NCBI GenBank assembly: GCA_012519705.1
Contig: JAAYPR010000041.1
Span: forward strand, 1 to 50,987
DNA length: 50,987 nt
DNA from: Campylobacteraceae bacterium
GTDB lineage: Bacteria; Campylobacterota; Campylobacteria; Campylobacterales; Campylobacteraceae
Direction of reading: 5' to 3'
Both the position numbers and the translations under genes were made by a program. Below are positions 1-7,359 of this stretch, piece by piece. Within the stretch, counting starts at the first letter, position 1. Each line of letters opens with the position of its first letter. The notes under the pieces were generated by a model that had not been told where the DNA came from, did no database searches, and was given only the letters and a program-made list of their open reading frames with translations.

Positions 1-2094
1 GGAACTATAAAAGTAGTAAATGACAACAATCAAACTGTAGCTCAACTAGATAGCACACCATTAACTGTAACAGATAAAAATGGAAATCCATTAACAAGTA
101 TAAATGAAGCTATTAATACTTTAGATGCTCAGGCTGGAGAGCTTGATAAGTTTGCAGTTAAATATGACGACGATGGAACTGGCGAGCCAGATAAAACGAG
201 CATAACTTTAGGTGGACCAAATGCAGCCAAACCTACAGCTATCAAAAACCTAGCAAGTGGTTTGGTTGATGCTAATGGCGATAAGGTAACAGACCCAAGT
301 AAAGCAGTATCTACAAATGCAGTTAATGCTGGAGATTTAAATAAGGTAGCTTCAAACTTAACTAATACTGGTCTAAACTTTATTGGAGATGATGGCACTA
401 GTATAAATAAAAAACTTGGTGAAACATTGAGCATCACTGGTGGCGCTACTGGAAATCTAACCAGTGGAAATATTGGCGTAGTTGCGGGAACAAACGGTCT
501 TGTGGTTAAACTTGCTGAAAATATAGACTTAGGAGCAAACGGAAGTATTAATATAGGAGATACTATACTTAACAATGGCGGCATTACTATAACTGGTGGT
601 AAAGATGGCAATGTAACTCTTAGTAACAAAGGTTTAAATAATGGCGGAAATCAAATTACCAATGTGGCAAGTGGCATGACAGATGAAAACGGCAACGCAA
701 TAACAGACATACAAGATGCAGTTGCTTCAAATGCAGCTACTATGGGTGATTTACAAAAAGTAGATAGTGCTGTTCAAAATATTACTGGCGACATTAGCAA
801 TATAACCAACACTATAGGTGGACCTAACAACAAATATGTTGATGAAAATGGAAACCTTACAGATGAAGGTAAACAAGCACTTGTTACAAATGCACCAAAT
901 GGTCAACGCGAGGTTGCAAACAATAGTGTAATTGAAGCTATAAATAACCTTAATAGACAAGGAACTAAGTTCTTCCACGTTAATGATGGTACTAACGAGG
1001 CAGATGCCGGAAATATATCTACCGATGATTCACAGGCCAACAAAAAAGGAGCTGTTGGTGTTGGTATGTATGCTAAAGCTGATGGCTCAGACTCCATAGC
1101 TATGGGTACAGGTGCCGAGGCTTTAGGTGACAGATCTATCTCTATAGGAACTGGAAACATAGTAAGAGGAGATAACTCAGGTGCTATCGGCGACCCAAGT
1201 ATAATAAACGCAGCAAATTCTTACTCTGTTGGTAACCATAACACTATCGGCGTGGGTGCTGATGGAAGCTTTGTGCTAGGAAATAATGTAAATATTACAA
1301 AAGCCGACTCAACTGCTTTGGGTAATAACTCATCCGTGACCGTAGCAGGCGGTGTAGCACTTGGTTCAAGCTCAGTTGCTGATAGAACTACAGAGACTAA
1401 CAAAGATAGTGTTTATATGTCTGATTACGCAAGTGTAGCTGATAAAGCCGCTGTAAAAGGTACTGTAGTAGGTACTTTAGGCGTGGTTTCAGTAGGAAGT
1501 AGCACAGGAACTAGACATATCACAAATGTTGCAGCCGGTAAAGAAGATAGCGATGCGGTAAACGTAGCTCAACTTAAAGCTCTAACAAATGCGATTGAAA
1601 GCGGGGATGCTGGTTGGGTTAAAATAGATACCAATGTAGCTATCCCAGCAAATAAACCAGTAGTTACAGGCAGTAATTCGGTAGCTATAGGGCCTAGTTC
1701 AAACGACTATGGAAGACCAAATGTTGTTTCAGTTGGTTCTGCTGAAGCTCCAAGACAAATCACAAATGTAGCGGCTGGTACATACGCAACTGACGCAGTT
1801 AACGTAGCTCAACTACAACAAAGTTTAGCTAATGTTTACGGCGATTTAAATAAAGTTCAAAAAGATTCAAGGGCTGGAACAGCTTCAGCTATCGCTATCG
1901 GTAACTTGCCTCAAGCAACAATTCCAGGAAAAGGCATGGTTTCTTTAGGTGCTGGATACTATGAAAGTGAGTCTGCTATAGCATTCGGTCTATCTAAGAT
2001 GAGTGATGATGGTAGATGGGTCGGTAAAGCATCTCTAAGTTATGACTCAAGAGATAGTGTTGGTGCTGGTGTATCTCTAGGATATCATTGGTAA
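1..2094 (+). CDS. Trimeric autotransporter adhesin (YadA/Hia-type, type Vc), C-terminal part
   Basis: The reading frame is open from base 1, so the gene starts upstream of the window and only the last ~697 residues are seen. The visible part is a low-complexity stalk rich in Asn, Gly, Thr and Asp. It is followed by YadA-head-like repeats of the form SIAMGTGAEA / SISIGTGN / STALGNNSSV (about 1070-1380). Two neck motifs of the type ITNVAAG...DAVNVAQL lie near 1519-1580 and 1759-1820, with a degenerate earlier one near 655-760. The last ~90 residues are a YadA anchor (SLGAGYYESESAIAFGLSK...GYHW) ending in an aromatic residue, as expected for the trimeric 12-strand outer-membrane barrel. The family role is surface adhesion to host matrix or cells; the ligand cannot be told. 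A hairpin terminator follows at once. Confidence 0.93.
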   Translation, partial: GTIKVVNDNNQTVAQLDSTPLTVTDKNGNPLTSINEAINTLDAQAGELDKFAVKYDDDGTGEPDKTSITLGGPNAAKPTAIKNLASGLVDANGDKVTDPSKAVSTNAVNAGDLNKVASNLTNTGLNFIGDDGTSINKKLGETLSITGGATGNLTSGNIGVVAGTNGLVVKLAENIDLGANGSINIGDTILNNGGITITGGKDGNVTLSNKGLNNGGNQITNVASGMTDENGNAITDIQDAVASNAATMGDLQKVDSAVQNITGDISNITNTIGGPNNKYVDENGNLTDEGKQALVTNAPNGQREVANNSVIEAINNLNRQGTKFFHVNDGTNEADAGNISTDDSQANKKGAVGVGMYAKADGSDSIAMGTGAEALGDRSISIGTGNIVRGDNSGAIGDPSIINAANSYSVGNHNTIGVGADGSFVLGNNVNITKADSTALGNNSSVTVAGGVALGSSSVADRTTETNKDSVYMSDYASVADKAAVKGTVVGTLGVVSVGSSTGTRHITNVAAGKEDSDAVNVAQLKALTNAIESGDAGWVKIDTNVAIPANKPVVTGSNSVAIGPSSNDYGRPNVVSVGSAEAPRQITNVAAGTYATDAVNVAQLQQSLANVYGDLNKVQKDSRAGTASAIAIGNLPQATIPGKGMVSLGAGYYESESAIAFGLSKMSDDGRWVGKASLSYDSRDSVGAGVSLGYHW

Positions 2095-2099
2095 AATCA

Positions 2100-2126
2100 A
2101 AATTCGTGGGATTTTCCCACGAATTT
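2100..2126 (+). terminator. Rho-independent-like hairpin after the trimeric adhesin
   Basis: A 10-bp perfect stem AATTCGTGGG / CCCACGAATT with an ATTTT loop lies 6 bases after the adhesin stop codon. The downstream T-run is weak (TTAGTTTATT), so termination may be incomplete. Confidence 0.7.
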
Positions 2127-2150
2127 AGTTTATTAAAAGTACTCCACCAG

Positions 2151-2353
2151 TCATTGCGAACAAAGTGAAGCAATCCAGTTCATAAAATTCTAGAGTTGAA
2201 TTTAGCAAATTTTGTATACTAATAAATTTGGCTCTTGGGATTTATTTTAATTTGAGCTCTGGATTGCCACGATTTTTCGTTTCACTAAAAATCTCGCAAT
2301 GACGCATAGAGAATATTTTTATCATGATTTACTTCGTAAATCTCGCAATGACG
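2151..2353. repeat. Cluster of short palindromic repeats (REP-like), 3 copies
   Basis: The 2095-2522 gap has no gene. It holds a copy in one orientation at 2151-2177 (TCATTGCGA...GCAATCCA), one in the opposite orientation at 2261-2304 (GGATTGCCACG...CTCGCAATGACG, inner hairpin GATTTTT/AAAAATC) and a half copy at about 2325-2353. The same family recurs at 3986-4818 and 33378-33608. The small ORFs across such repeats are not genes. Confidence 0.85.
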
Positions 2354-2488
2354 ATAGGACGTAATTTATTTAAAATTTAGTCCGTAAATCTCACAATAAC
2401 AACAGAATATAATTTAGTATAAAAGATTAAATTCACCACAAAAACCATCTAAATTCTCAATTTTATTAAGATTAAAAACTTATTTTGT

Positions 2489-2494
2489 TATAAT
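2489..2494 (+). promoter_or_regulatory. Likely sigma70 -10 box for the phenol-lyase/tryptophanase gene
   Basis: TATAAT preceded by TTTTGT and followed 28 bases later by the ATG at 2523. The region is T-rich upstream, as in Campylobacter promoters, which have a poorly conserved -35. Confidence 0.5.
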
Positions 2495-2522
2495 TAAAAA
2501 ATTTTTTTCAAAAAGGTATTTT

Positions 2523-3971
2523 ATGCAAGGTATTAAACTTTTTAGTGGAGAGCAAATTCCACTTGAGATGCACAAAGTTCGCATCGTTCAAAAACTCACA
2601 CTTCCTACGGTTGAAAGAAGACTAGAAGCGATAGACGAAGCTGGAAACAACACATTCCTACTTACAAACAAAGATATATTTTTAGATATGATAACAGATA
2701 GCGGTGTAAACGCTATGAGCGACAACCAAGTTGCTTCTATGCTTAGAGCTGATGACAGCTACGCTGGAAGTGCGACTTTTACAAGGCTAAAAGAGAGCGT
2801 TCAAAAGTTTTTTAGAAAGAAATATCTACTTCCTGCTCACCAAGGAAGAGCAGCTGAGAACATCATCTCAAGAGCACTAGTAAGTGAAGGCAAATATGTC
2901 ATCACAAACTACCACTTCACAACTTCAAAAGCCCACGTAAACCTAAATGGCGGCGAGATGTTAGAAGCTATCAACCCAAACAGCCTTAAGGTTACAAGCA
3001 ATGAGCTCTTTAAAGGAAATATGGACATAGAGATGCTTAAAGGCTTCATCGCCGAAAAAGGCAGAGAAAACATCGCTTTTGTTAGACTTGAAGCAGGCAC
3101 AAACCTTATCGGCGGACAGCCATTTTCGCTAGCAAATTTAAAAGAAGTTAAAAAAGTATGCTTGGAGTTTAATATCCCGATGGTGCTAGATGCAAGCTTG
3201 CTTGGCGACAACCTATACTTTATAAAAGTTAGAGAAGAAGCTTATAAAAACTCAAGCATTGATGAAATTTTAGAAGAAATTTCAGCTTTGTTTGACATCA
3301 TCTACTTCTCAGCTAGAAAGCTAGGCGGGGCAAGAGGCGGGGCGATTTGCTTTGATAGTGATGAGTATTTTTACAAAATGCGTGAACTTGTTACCATCTA
3401 TGAAGGCTTTTTAACTTATGGTGGGATGAGCGTTAGAGAGATGGAAGCCATAGCAGTTGGGCTTGAAGAGACACTTGACTTTGATAATATCTGCCAAGGA
3501 CCACAGTTTATCGAGTATATGACAAACGAGCTTTTAAAAGCTGGAGTTCCGGTAGTTACACCATCAGGCGGTCTTGGATGCCATATAGATGCGATGGAGT
3601 TTTTAAGCCACGTTCCAAGAGAAGAGTATAGAGCAGGGGCTTTAGCTTCGGCTATCTATATCGCAAGTGGTTGTAGAGGGATGGAAAGAGGAACTCTCTC
3701 AGAAGATAGAAACAAAGATGGAAGTGAGCATTTAGCAAATATGGAACTTGTTAGAATGGCGATGCCAAGACGTGTGTTTACACTATCGCAAGTAAAATAT
3801 ATCGTTGATAGAATCGTTTGGTTGTATCAAAACAGAGAGTTAATCGGCGGGTTAAAGTTCGTAGAAGAGCCAAAAAATTTACGTTTCTTCCTAGGAAAAC
3901 TTGCTCCTACTAGCAACTGGCAAGAAAAACTAGCCCAGAAATATAAAGAAGATTTTAAAGGTAGTTTGTAA
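2523..3971 (+). CDS. Divergent tyrosine phenol-lyase / tryptophanase family PLP enzyme
   Basis: 482 residues, near the usual length of this family (about 456-471). Family reaction: PLP-dependent beta-elimination of an aromatic amino acid to phenol or indole, pyruvate and ammonia. Against Citrobacter tyrosine phenol-lyase, as I recall it, the following align: Tyr80 (Tyr71) in DDSYAGS, HQGRAAEN, Thr in HFTTSKAH (Thr124 region), Asn194 (Asn185) in TNLIGGQP, Asp223 (Asp214), Lys266 (PLP Lys257) in SARKLGG, and Arg389 (Arg381) in GMERGTLS. The Arg in MERG and the SGVNAMSD segment favour phenol-lyase over tryptophanase. Oddly, DATR, whose Arg217 contacts the PLP hydroxyl, is DASL here (Leu226), and the segment after the lysine differs strongly. 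Substrate is therefore uncertain. It stands alone, with its own promoter and palindromic repeats on both sides; no transporter gene is adjacent. Confidence 0.85.
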   Translation: MQGIKLFSGEQIPLEMHKVRIVQKLTLPTVERRLEAIDEAGNNTFLLTNKDIFLDMITDSGVNAMSDNQVASMLRADDSYAGSATFTRLKESVQKFFRKKYLLPAHQGRAAENIISRALVSEGKYVITNYHFTTSKAHVNLNGGEMLEAINPNSLKVTSNELFKGNMDIEMLKGFIAEKGRENIAFVRLEAGTNLIGGQPFSLANLKEVKKVCLEFNIPMVLDASLLGDNLYFIKVREEAYKNSSIDEILEEISALFDIIYFSARKLGGARGGAICFDSDEYFYKMRELVTIYEGFLTYGGMSVREMEAIAVGLEETLDFDNICQGPQFIEYMTNELLKAGVPVVTPSGGLGCHIDAMEFLSHVPREEYRAGALASAIYIASGCRGMERGTLSEDRNKDGSEHLANMELVRMAMPRRVFTLSQVKYIVDRIVWLYQNRELIGGLKFVEEPKNLRFFLGKLAPTSNWQEKLAQKYKEDFKGSL

Positions 3972-3985
3972 GAGCTTTTTTGAAT

Positions 3986-4103
3986 GGATTGCCACGCTGG
4001 ACTTTGTCCAGCTCGCAATGACGCATGGATAGTGAGTTAAAACCTAAATTCATCAAATCTTCCAGAGTCGTCATTGCGAGGAGCGAAGTGACGAAGCAAT
4101 CCA
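3986..4103. repeat. Two inverted REP-like palindromes downstream of the PLP lyase
   Basis: The copy at 3986-4023 contains a perfect inner hairpin (GCTGGAC-TTT-GTCCAGC) and begins 14 bases after the lyase stop codon, so it may also act as the 3' hairpin of that transcript. The copy at 4069-4103 is in the opposite orientation (CGTCATTGCGAG...GAAGCAATCC). Together they form a head-to-head pair, the usual REP arrangement. Confidence 0.85.
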
Positions 4104-4206
4104 TCAAAGATATTTTAAAGAATTTATAAGGTTTCTACTTGAGTAAATTTTGACTTTAAATTTATAAAAAAACAACCTTTAAATTTAACTCTAAATTTAC
4201 CAAAAT

Positions 4207-4818
4207 GGATTGCCACGATTTTCCGTTACGCTTCAAAACAAGAGAATCGCTCGGCAAAGCCGATGTTAGTAGATATGTTTTTATAAGAAATTATAGAGTC
4301 AAATTTGTTAAAATAAATCTCTAAAACCAAATTTGCTAAATTTCACTTCAAAATTTCAACCTCTAGATTGCCACGCTTGCTAACGCAAGCTCGCAATGAC
4401 GGGTAGAGAGTGTTTTTCAAACTAAATTTATAAAATACATTCTATGTCGTCATTGCGAGGAACGAAGTGACGAAGCAATCTAGGCTTTAAACTAGAATTT
4501 GATTAAGAGCCAAATGTTGAAAAATTAAATTTACTAAACAAATAAAATAAATTCAATAAAACCAAATTTGCTAAATTTCACTTTAGAATTAAAAGGTCTA
4601 GATTGCCACGGCGTTTTTCAACGCCTCGCAATGACGCTTAGAGAGTGGGTTAAGACAAAATTTGCTAAATTTCACTTCAAAATTTCAACCTCTAGATTGC
4701 CACGCTTGCTACGCAAGCTCGCAATGACGGAATGGAGAGTGTGGATTGCCACGACAATAAGTTGCCTTGTAATGACGATAGAGCGTGTGGACGGTGTTTT
4801 CAACGCCATGCAATGACC
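4207..4818. repeat. Dense array of REP-like palindromes in a gene-free stretch
   Basis: The stretch 3972-4954 holds no convincing gene. Copies: 4207-4265 (degenerate), 4365-4401 (inner GCTTGC/GCAAGC), 4448-4482 (opposite orientation), 4600-4636 (inner GGCGTT/AACGCC), 4694-4729 (GCTTGC/GCAAGC), 4743-4777 (weak inner stem), and a decayed copy around 4789-4818. Short AT-rich segments containing AAATTTGCTAAATTTCACTT recur between copies (4330-4350, 4564-4583, 4657-4676), so a unit larger than the palindrome has been duplicated. Confidence 0.85.
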
Positions 4819-4907
4819 ACAAAGCGTATTTTTAATAACTTTTGCCCCTAAATTCACTCCCTAGTGCCTAAAATTCTATAAATTATTAATAAGTAATCAT
4901 ATTGTGG

Positions 4908-4913
4908 TATAAT
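4908..4913 (+). promoter_or_regulatory. Likely sigma70 -10 box for the acyltransferase gene
   Basis: TATAAT in the context TTGTGGTATAATTATAAA. It lies 41 bases before the TTG start at 4955, and an AACCGGAG ribosome-binding site sits between. Confidence 0.5.
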
Positions 4914-4954
4914 TATAAATCGATTCTATACAAAACAATAAACCGGAGAAAACA

Positions 4955-6700
4955 TTGGAAAAAAACTACAAAATGATAGATTTAGAAAAAACTATAAAAA
5001 CTAAGTATCCAAATTTATTTAACAAATATCCTAAATTTTTATCAAATTTCATCATAAATACACTTAAAAAGCTTTTTTATGAAGATGAGATAAATAAAAT
5101 CATAGAACAAAATGAGAGTTTAAAAAATGTAGAAATGATAGGAAAAACTCTCGAACACCTAAATTTCACTTACAAAATCGACAACGTCTCTTACCAAAAC
5201 ATCCCTCAAAGTGGTAGAGTTATATTTATCTCAAATCACCCACTTGGCGGACTTGATGCTCTATCTTTAATGCATTTAATTGGTAAAGTTAGAAAAGATG
5301 TGAAAATTCTAGCAAATGAGTTTTTATGTGCGTTAGACCCTATTAAAGAGATGTTAATCCCCATCGACAACCTTACAAACCAAAGCTCAAGAGAGGCTTT
5401 AAAAGCGATAGATCAGCATCTTAAAAACGAAGGTGCTATCATACTTTTCCCAGCTGGCGAGGTTTCAAGAGCGGGGGCGTTTGGGATAAAAGATGTGGAG
5501 TGGAAAGGCGGGTTTTTAAAATTTGCTAAAAAAGCTCAAGCCCCGATAGTTCCTATCTATGTTCACGCTAGAAACTCATGGCTATTTTATGCGGTTTCGG
5601 CTATTTATAAACCACTTGGTGGGCTTTTGCTAGGTAGAGAAATGATGGCAAAAAATGGCAAAAGTTTAAGTATAAAAGTTGGCGAGATGATACCTTACCA
5701 AAACCTTATCTTGCCTGAGATAAAGTCAAATAGAAACACCCTTCGCTTAATTCAAAGACATCTTTATAGCATCGGTAAAAACAAAAAGCCAATTTTTAAA
5801 ACTCAGAGATGTTTGATTCACAAGCAAGACCCAGATGAAGTCAGTAGTGAAGTTTATAAAGGCATAAGTCTAGGAAAAACAAGAGATGGAAAAGATATTT
5901 ATCTTTGCAAAACTCCTGATAGAAGCCCGCTTCTCTTAGAAATTGGACGTTTAAGAGAGCTAACTTTTAGAAGAGTGGGAGAGGGCACTGGAAGAGAGTG
6001 TGATATAGATGAGTTTGACCACTATTATGAGCATTTAGTGCTGTTTGATGGGGAGCAAAAAGAGATAGTTGGAGCTTATAGGATAGGCGTTACAAATGAA
6101 ATCGAGCCTGATTTAAAAGGCGAGAAGCTCTATACTCAAACTCTTTTTGACTTTAAGAAAAGAGCCGAGTTTTTGCTAAGAGACTCTATCGAGCTTGGTA
6201 GAAGCTTTGTTCAGCCAAGGTTTTGGGGAACTAGGGCGTTAGATTATCTCTGGTATGGAATCGGTGCGTATCTTAAAAAATATCCTGAAACAAAGTTTAT
6301 GTTTGGACCTGTTAGTATAAGTGCAAGCTATCCAAAAACGGCTAGAGATATGATGATATATTTTTATAAAAAGCACTTTACAGCAGAAGAAGGGGTTGTT
6401 GTATCAAAAGATCAGTATTTTATAGGGCAGAGAGAAAAAAGAGAGTTGGATGAAATTTTTGTTGGGGAAAACTATGACGAGGATTTTAAAATCTTAAGAG
6501 AGTGTCTTGCGAACTTTGATTTATCAGTTCCAACTCTGTATAAACAGTATAGTGAGCTTTGCGAAGAAGGAGGAGTGCAGTTTTTAGACTTTGGTATAGA
6601 TAGGGATTTTGAAGATTGTGCCGATGGATTTATCTTAGTTGAGACAGCTAAGATAAAAGAGGCTAAAAGAAAGAGATATATGGGTGATGAGATAAGATAA
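4955..6700 (+). CDS. olsF: Bifunctional acyltransferase, PlsC-like + GNAT-like; OlsF-type ornithine lipid synthase candidate
   Basis: 581 residues starting at TTG with CCGGAG 8 bases upstream. The N-terminal half (about 75-270) is a lysophospholipid-acyltransferase fold. It has NHPLGGLD at 94-101, where His and Asp are five residues apart instead of the usual four, and FPAGEVSR at 166-172. The C-terminal part (about 315-540) resembles the GNAT/hemolysin-type N-acyltransferase of OlsB (LLLEIGRLRELTFRRVGEGTG, QPRFWGTRALDYLW, FMFGPVSISASYP). This two-domain order matches OlsF, in which the C-terminal domain N-acylates ornithine with a 3-hydroxyacyl group and the N-terminal domain adds the second acyl chain, giving phosphorus-free ornithine lipid in the membrane. 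The alternative is an aminolipid synthase for another amino acid. It is monocistronic, with its own promoter. Confidence 0.8.
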   Translation: MEKNYKMIDLEKTIKTKYPNLFNKYPKFLSNFIINTLKKLFYEDEINKIIEQNESLKNVEMIGKTLEHLNFTYKIDNVSYQNIPQSGRVIFISNHPLGGLDALSLMHLIGKVRKDVKILANEFLCALDPIKEMLIPIDNLTNQSSREALKAIDQHLKNEGAIILFPAGEVSRAGAFGIKDVEWKGGFLKFAKKAQAPIVPIYVHARNSWLFYAVSAIYKPLGGLLLGREMMAKNGKSLSIKVGEMIPYQNLILPEIKSNRNTLRLIQRHLYSIGKNKKPIFKTQRCLIHKQDPDEVSSEVYKGISLGKTRDGKDIYLCKTPDRSPLLLEIGRLRELTFRRVGEGTGRECDIDEFDHYYEHLVLFDGEQKEIVGAYRIGVTNEIEPDLKGEKLYTQTLFDFKKRAEFLLRDSIELGRSFVQPRFWGTRALDYLWYGIGAYLKKYPETKFMFGPVSISASYPKTARDMMIYFYKKHFTAEEGVVVSKDQYFIGQREKRELDEIFVGENYDEDFKILRECLANFDLSVPTLYKQYSELCEEGGVQFLDFGIDRDFEDCADGFILVETAKIKEAKRKRYMGDEIR

Positions 6701-6744
6701 ATTTATAAGTAAATTTGTTATTATTTCACCTTAAACTATGCTAA

Positions 6745-6750
6745 TATAAT
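6745..6750 (+). promoter_or_regulatory. Likely -10 box for the PAS protein
   Basis: TATAAT in GCTAATATAATTGC, 54 bases before the ATG at 6805. An AAGGA Shine-Dalgarno is at about 6793-6797. Confidence 0.45.
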
Positions 6751-6804
6751 TGCTTTTAAGCAAAAATATATTAAAATGTTATATTTTACCTTAAGGATAT
6801 AAAA

Positions 6805-7359
6805 ATGAGAATAAAACCAACACCGATAGACGAAGAGATTGAATTAGACCCGAAAAGATATTTTATAAGTAGTACGGACTTAAAGGGGATAATTACTGGT
6901 GCAAATATATATTTCATAAACATTTCAGGGTATAGCGAATCAGAGCTTGTGGGAAGTCCTCACAACATAGTTCGTCATCCTGATATGCCAAGAACTATTT
7001 TTAAGATTATGTGGGATCAAATTCAAAACGGGCAAAATATGTGTGCTGTTGTTAAAAATATGGCAAAAAGTGGAAGATACTACTGGGTTGTGACAGATTT
7101 TGAAATTTTAAAAAATGAAATAACTGGCGAACCTATCGGCTATAGAGCTTTTAGAAAGGCAGCAGCAAGAGATACGATTAAAAAAGTTGAACCGCTTTAT
7201 AGAAGGATTGTAGAGGCTGAGCAAGAAGGTGGGCTTTTTGCAGGCGAAGCTGAGCTTAAGAAAATTCTAAAAGAGCAGAGAATGACTTATAACGAGTTTA
7301 TAAACAATGAAAGAAAAAGAAGCGGTCTAAGCGGACTTCTAAGGATGATAGGTCTTTAA
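6805..7359 (+). CDS. PAS-domain signalling protein, CetB/Aer-N-terminus-like
   Basis: 184 residues with a single PAS domain at about 18-130 (FISSTDLKGIITGANIYF, GYSESELVGSPHNIVRHPDMP, GRYYWVVTDFE) and a charged, helical C-terminal tail. It has no transmembrane segment or catalytic domain. This is the layout of Campylobacter CetB and of the N-terminal FAD-binding PAS of Aer, which sense redox or energy state and pass it to a membrane HAMP/methyl-accepting partner (CetA). No cetA-like gene is in the window, so the partner must be elsewhere. FAD binding is inferred from the family, not visible. Its stop codon abuts that of the convergent HD-GYP gene with no base between. Confidence 0.8.
   Translation: MRIKPTPIDEEIELDPKRYFISSTDLKGIITGANIYFINISGYSESELVGSPHNIVRHPDMPRTIFKIMWDQIQNGQNMCAVVKNMAKSGRYYWVVTDFEILKNEITGEPIGYRAFRKAAARDTIKKVEPLYRRIVEAEQEGGLFAGEAELKKILKEQRMTYNEFINNERKRSGLSGLLRMIGL

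Noticed and set aside
129-1403. Long minus-strand ORFs opposite the trimeric adhesin
   Set aside because: They mirror the repetitive coding frame of the adhesin and have no recognisable domain or ribosome-binding site.
3986-4818. CRISPR array
   Set aside because: Repeats are palindromic with alternating orientation, irregular spacing and AT-rich repeated spacers, and no cas genes are near.
4568-4857. Short ORFs on both strands in the repeat-rich gap (82 and 61 codons)
   Set aside because: They run across several REP-like palindromes, have no ribosome-binding site, and encode repeat-derived peptides such as LPRLLRKLAMT.
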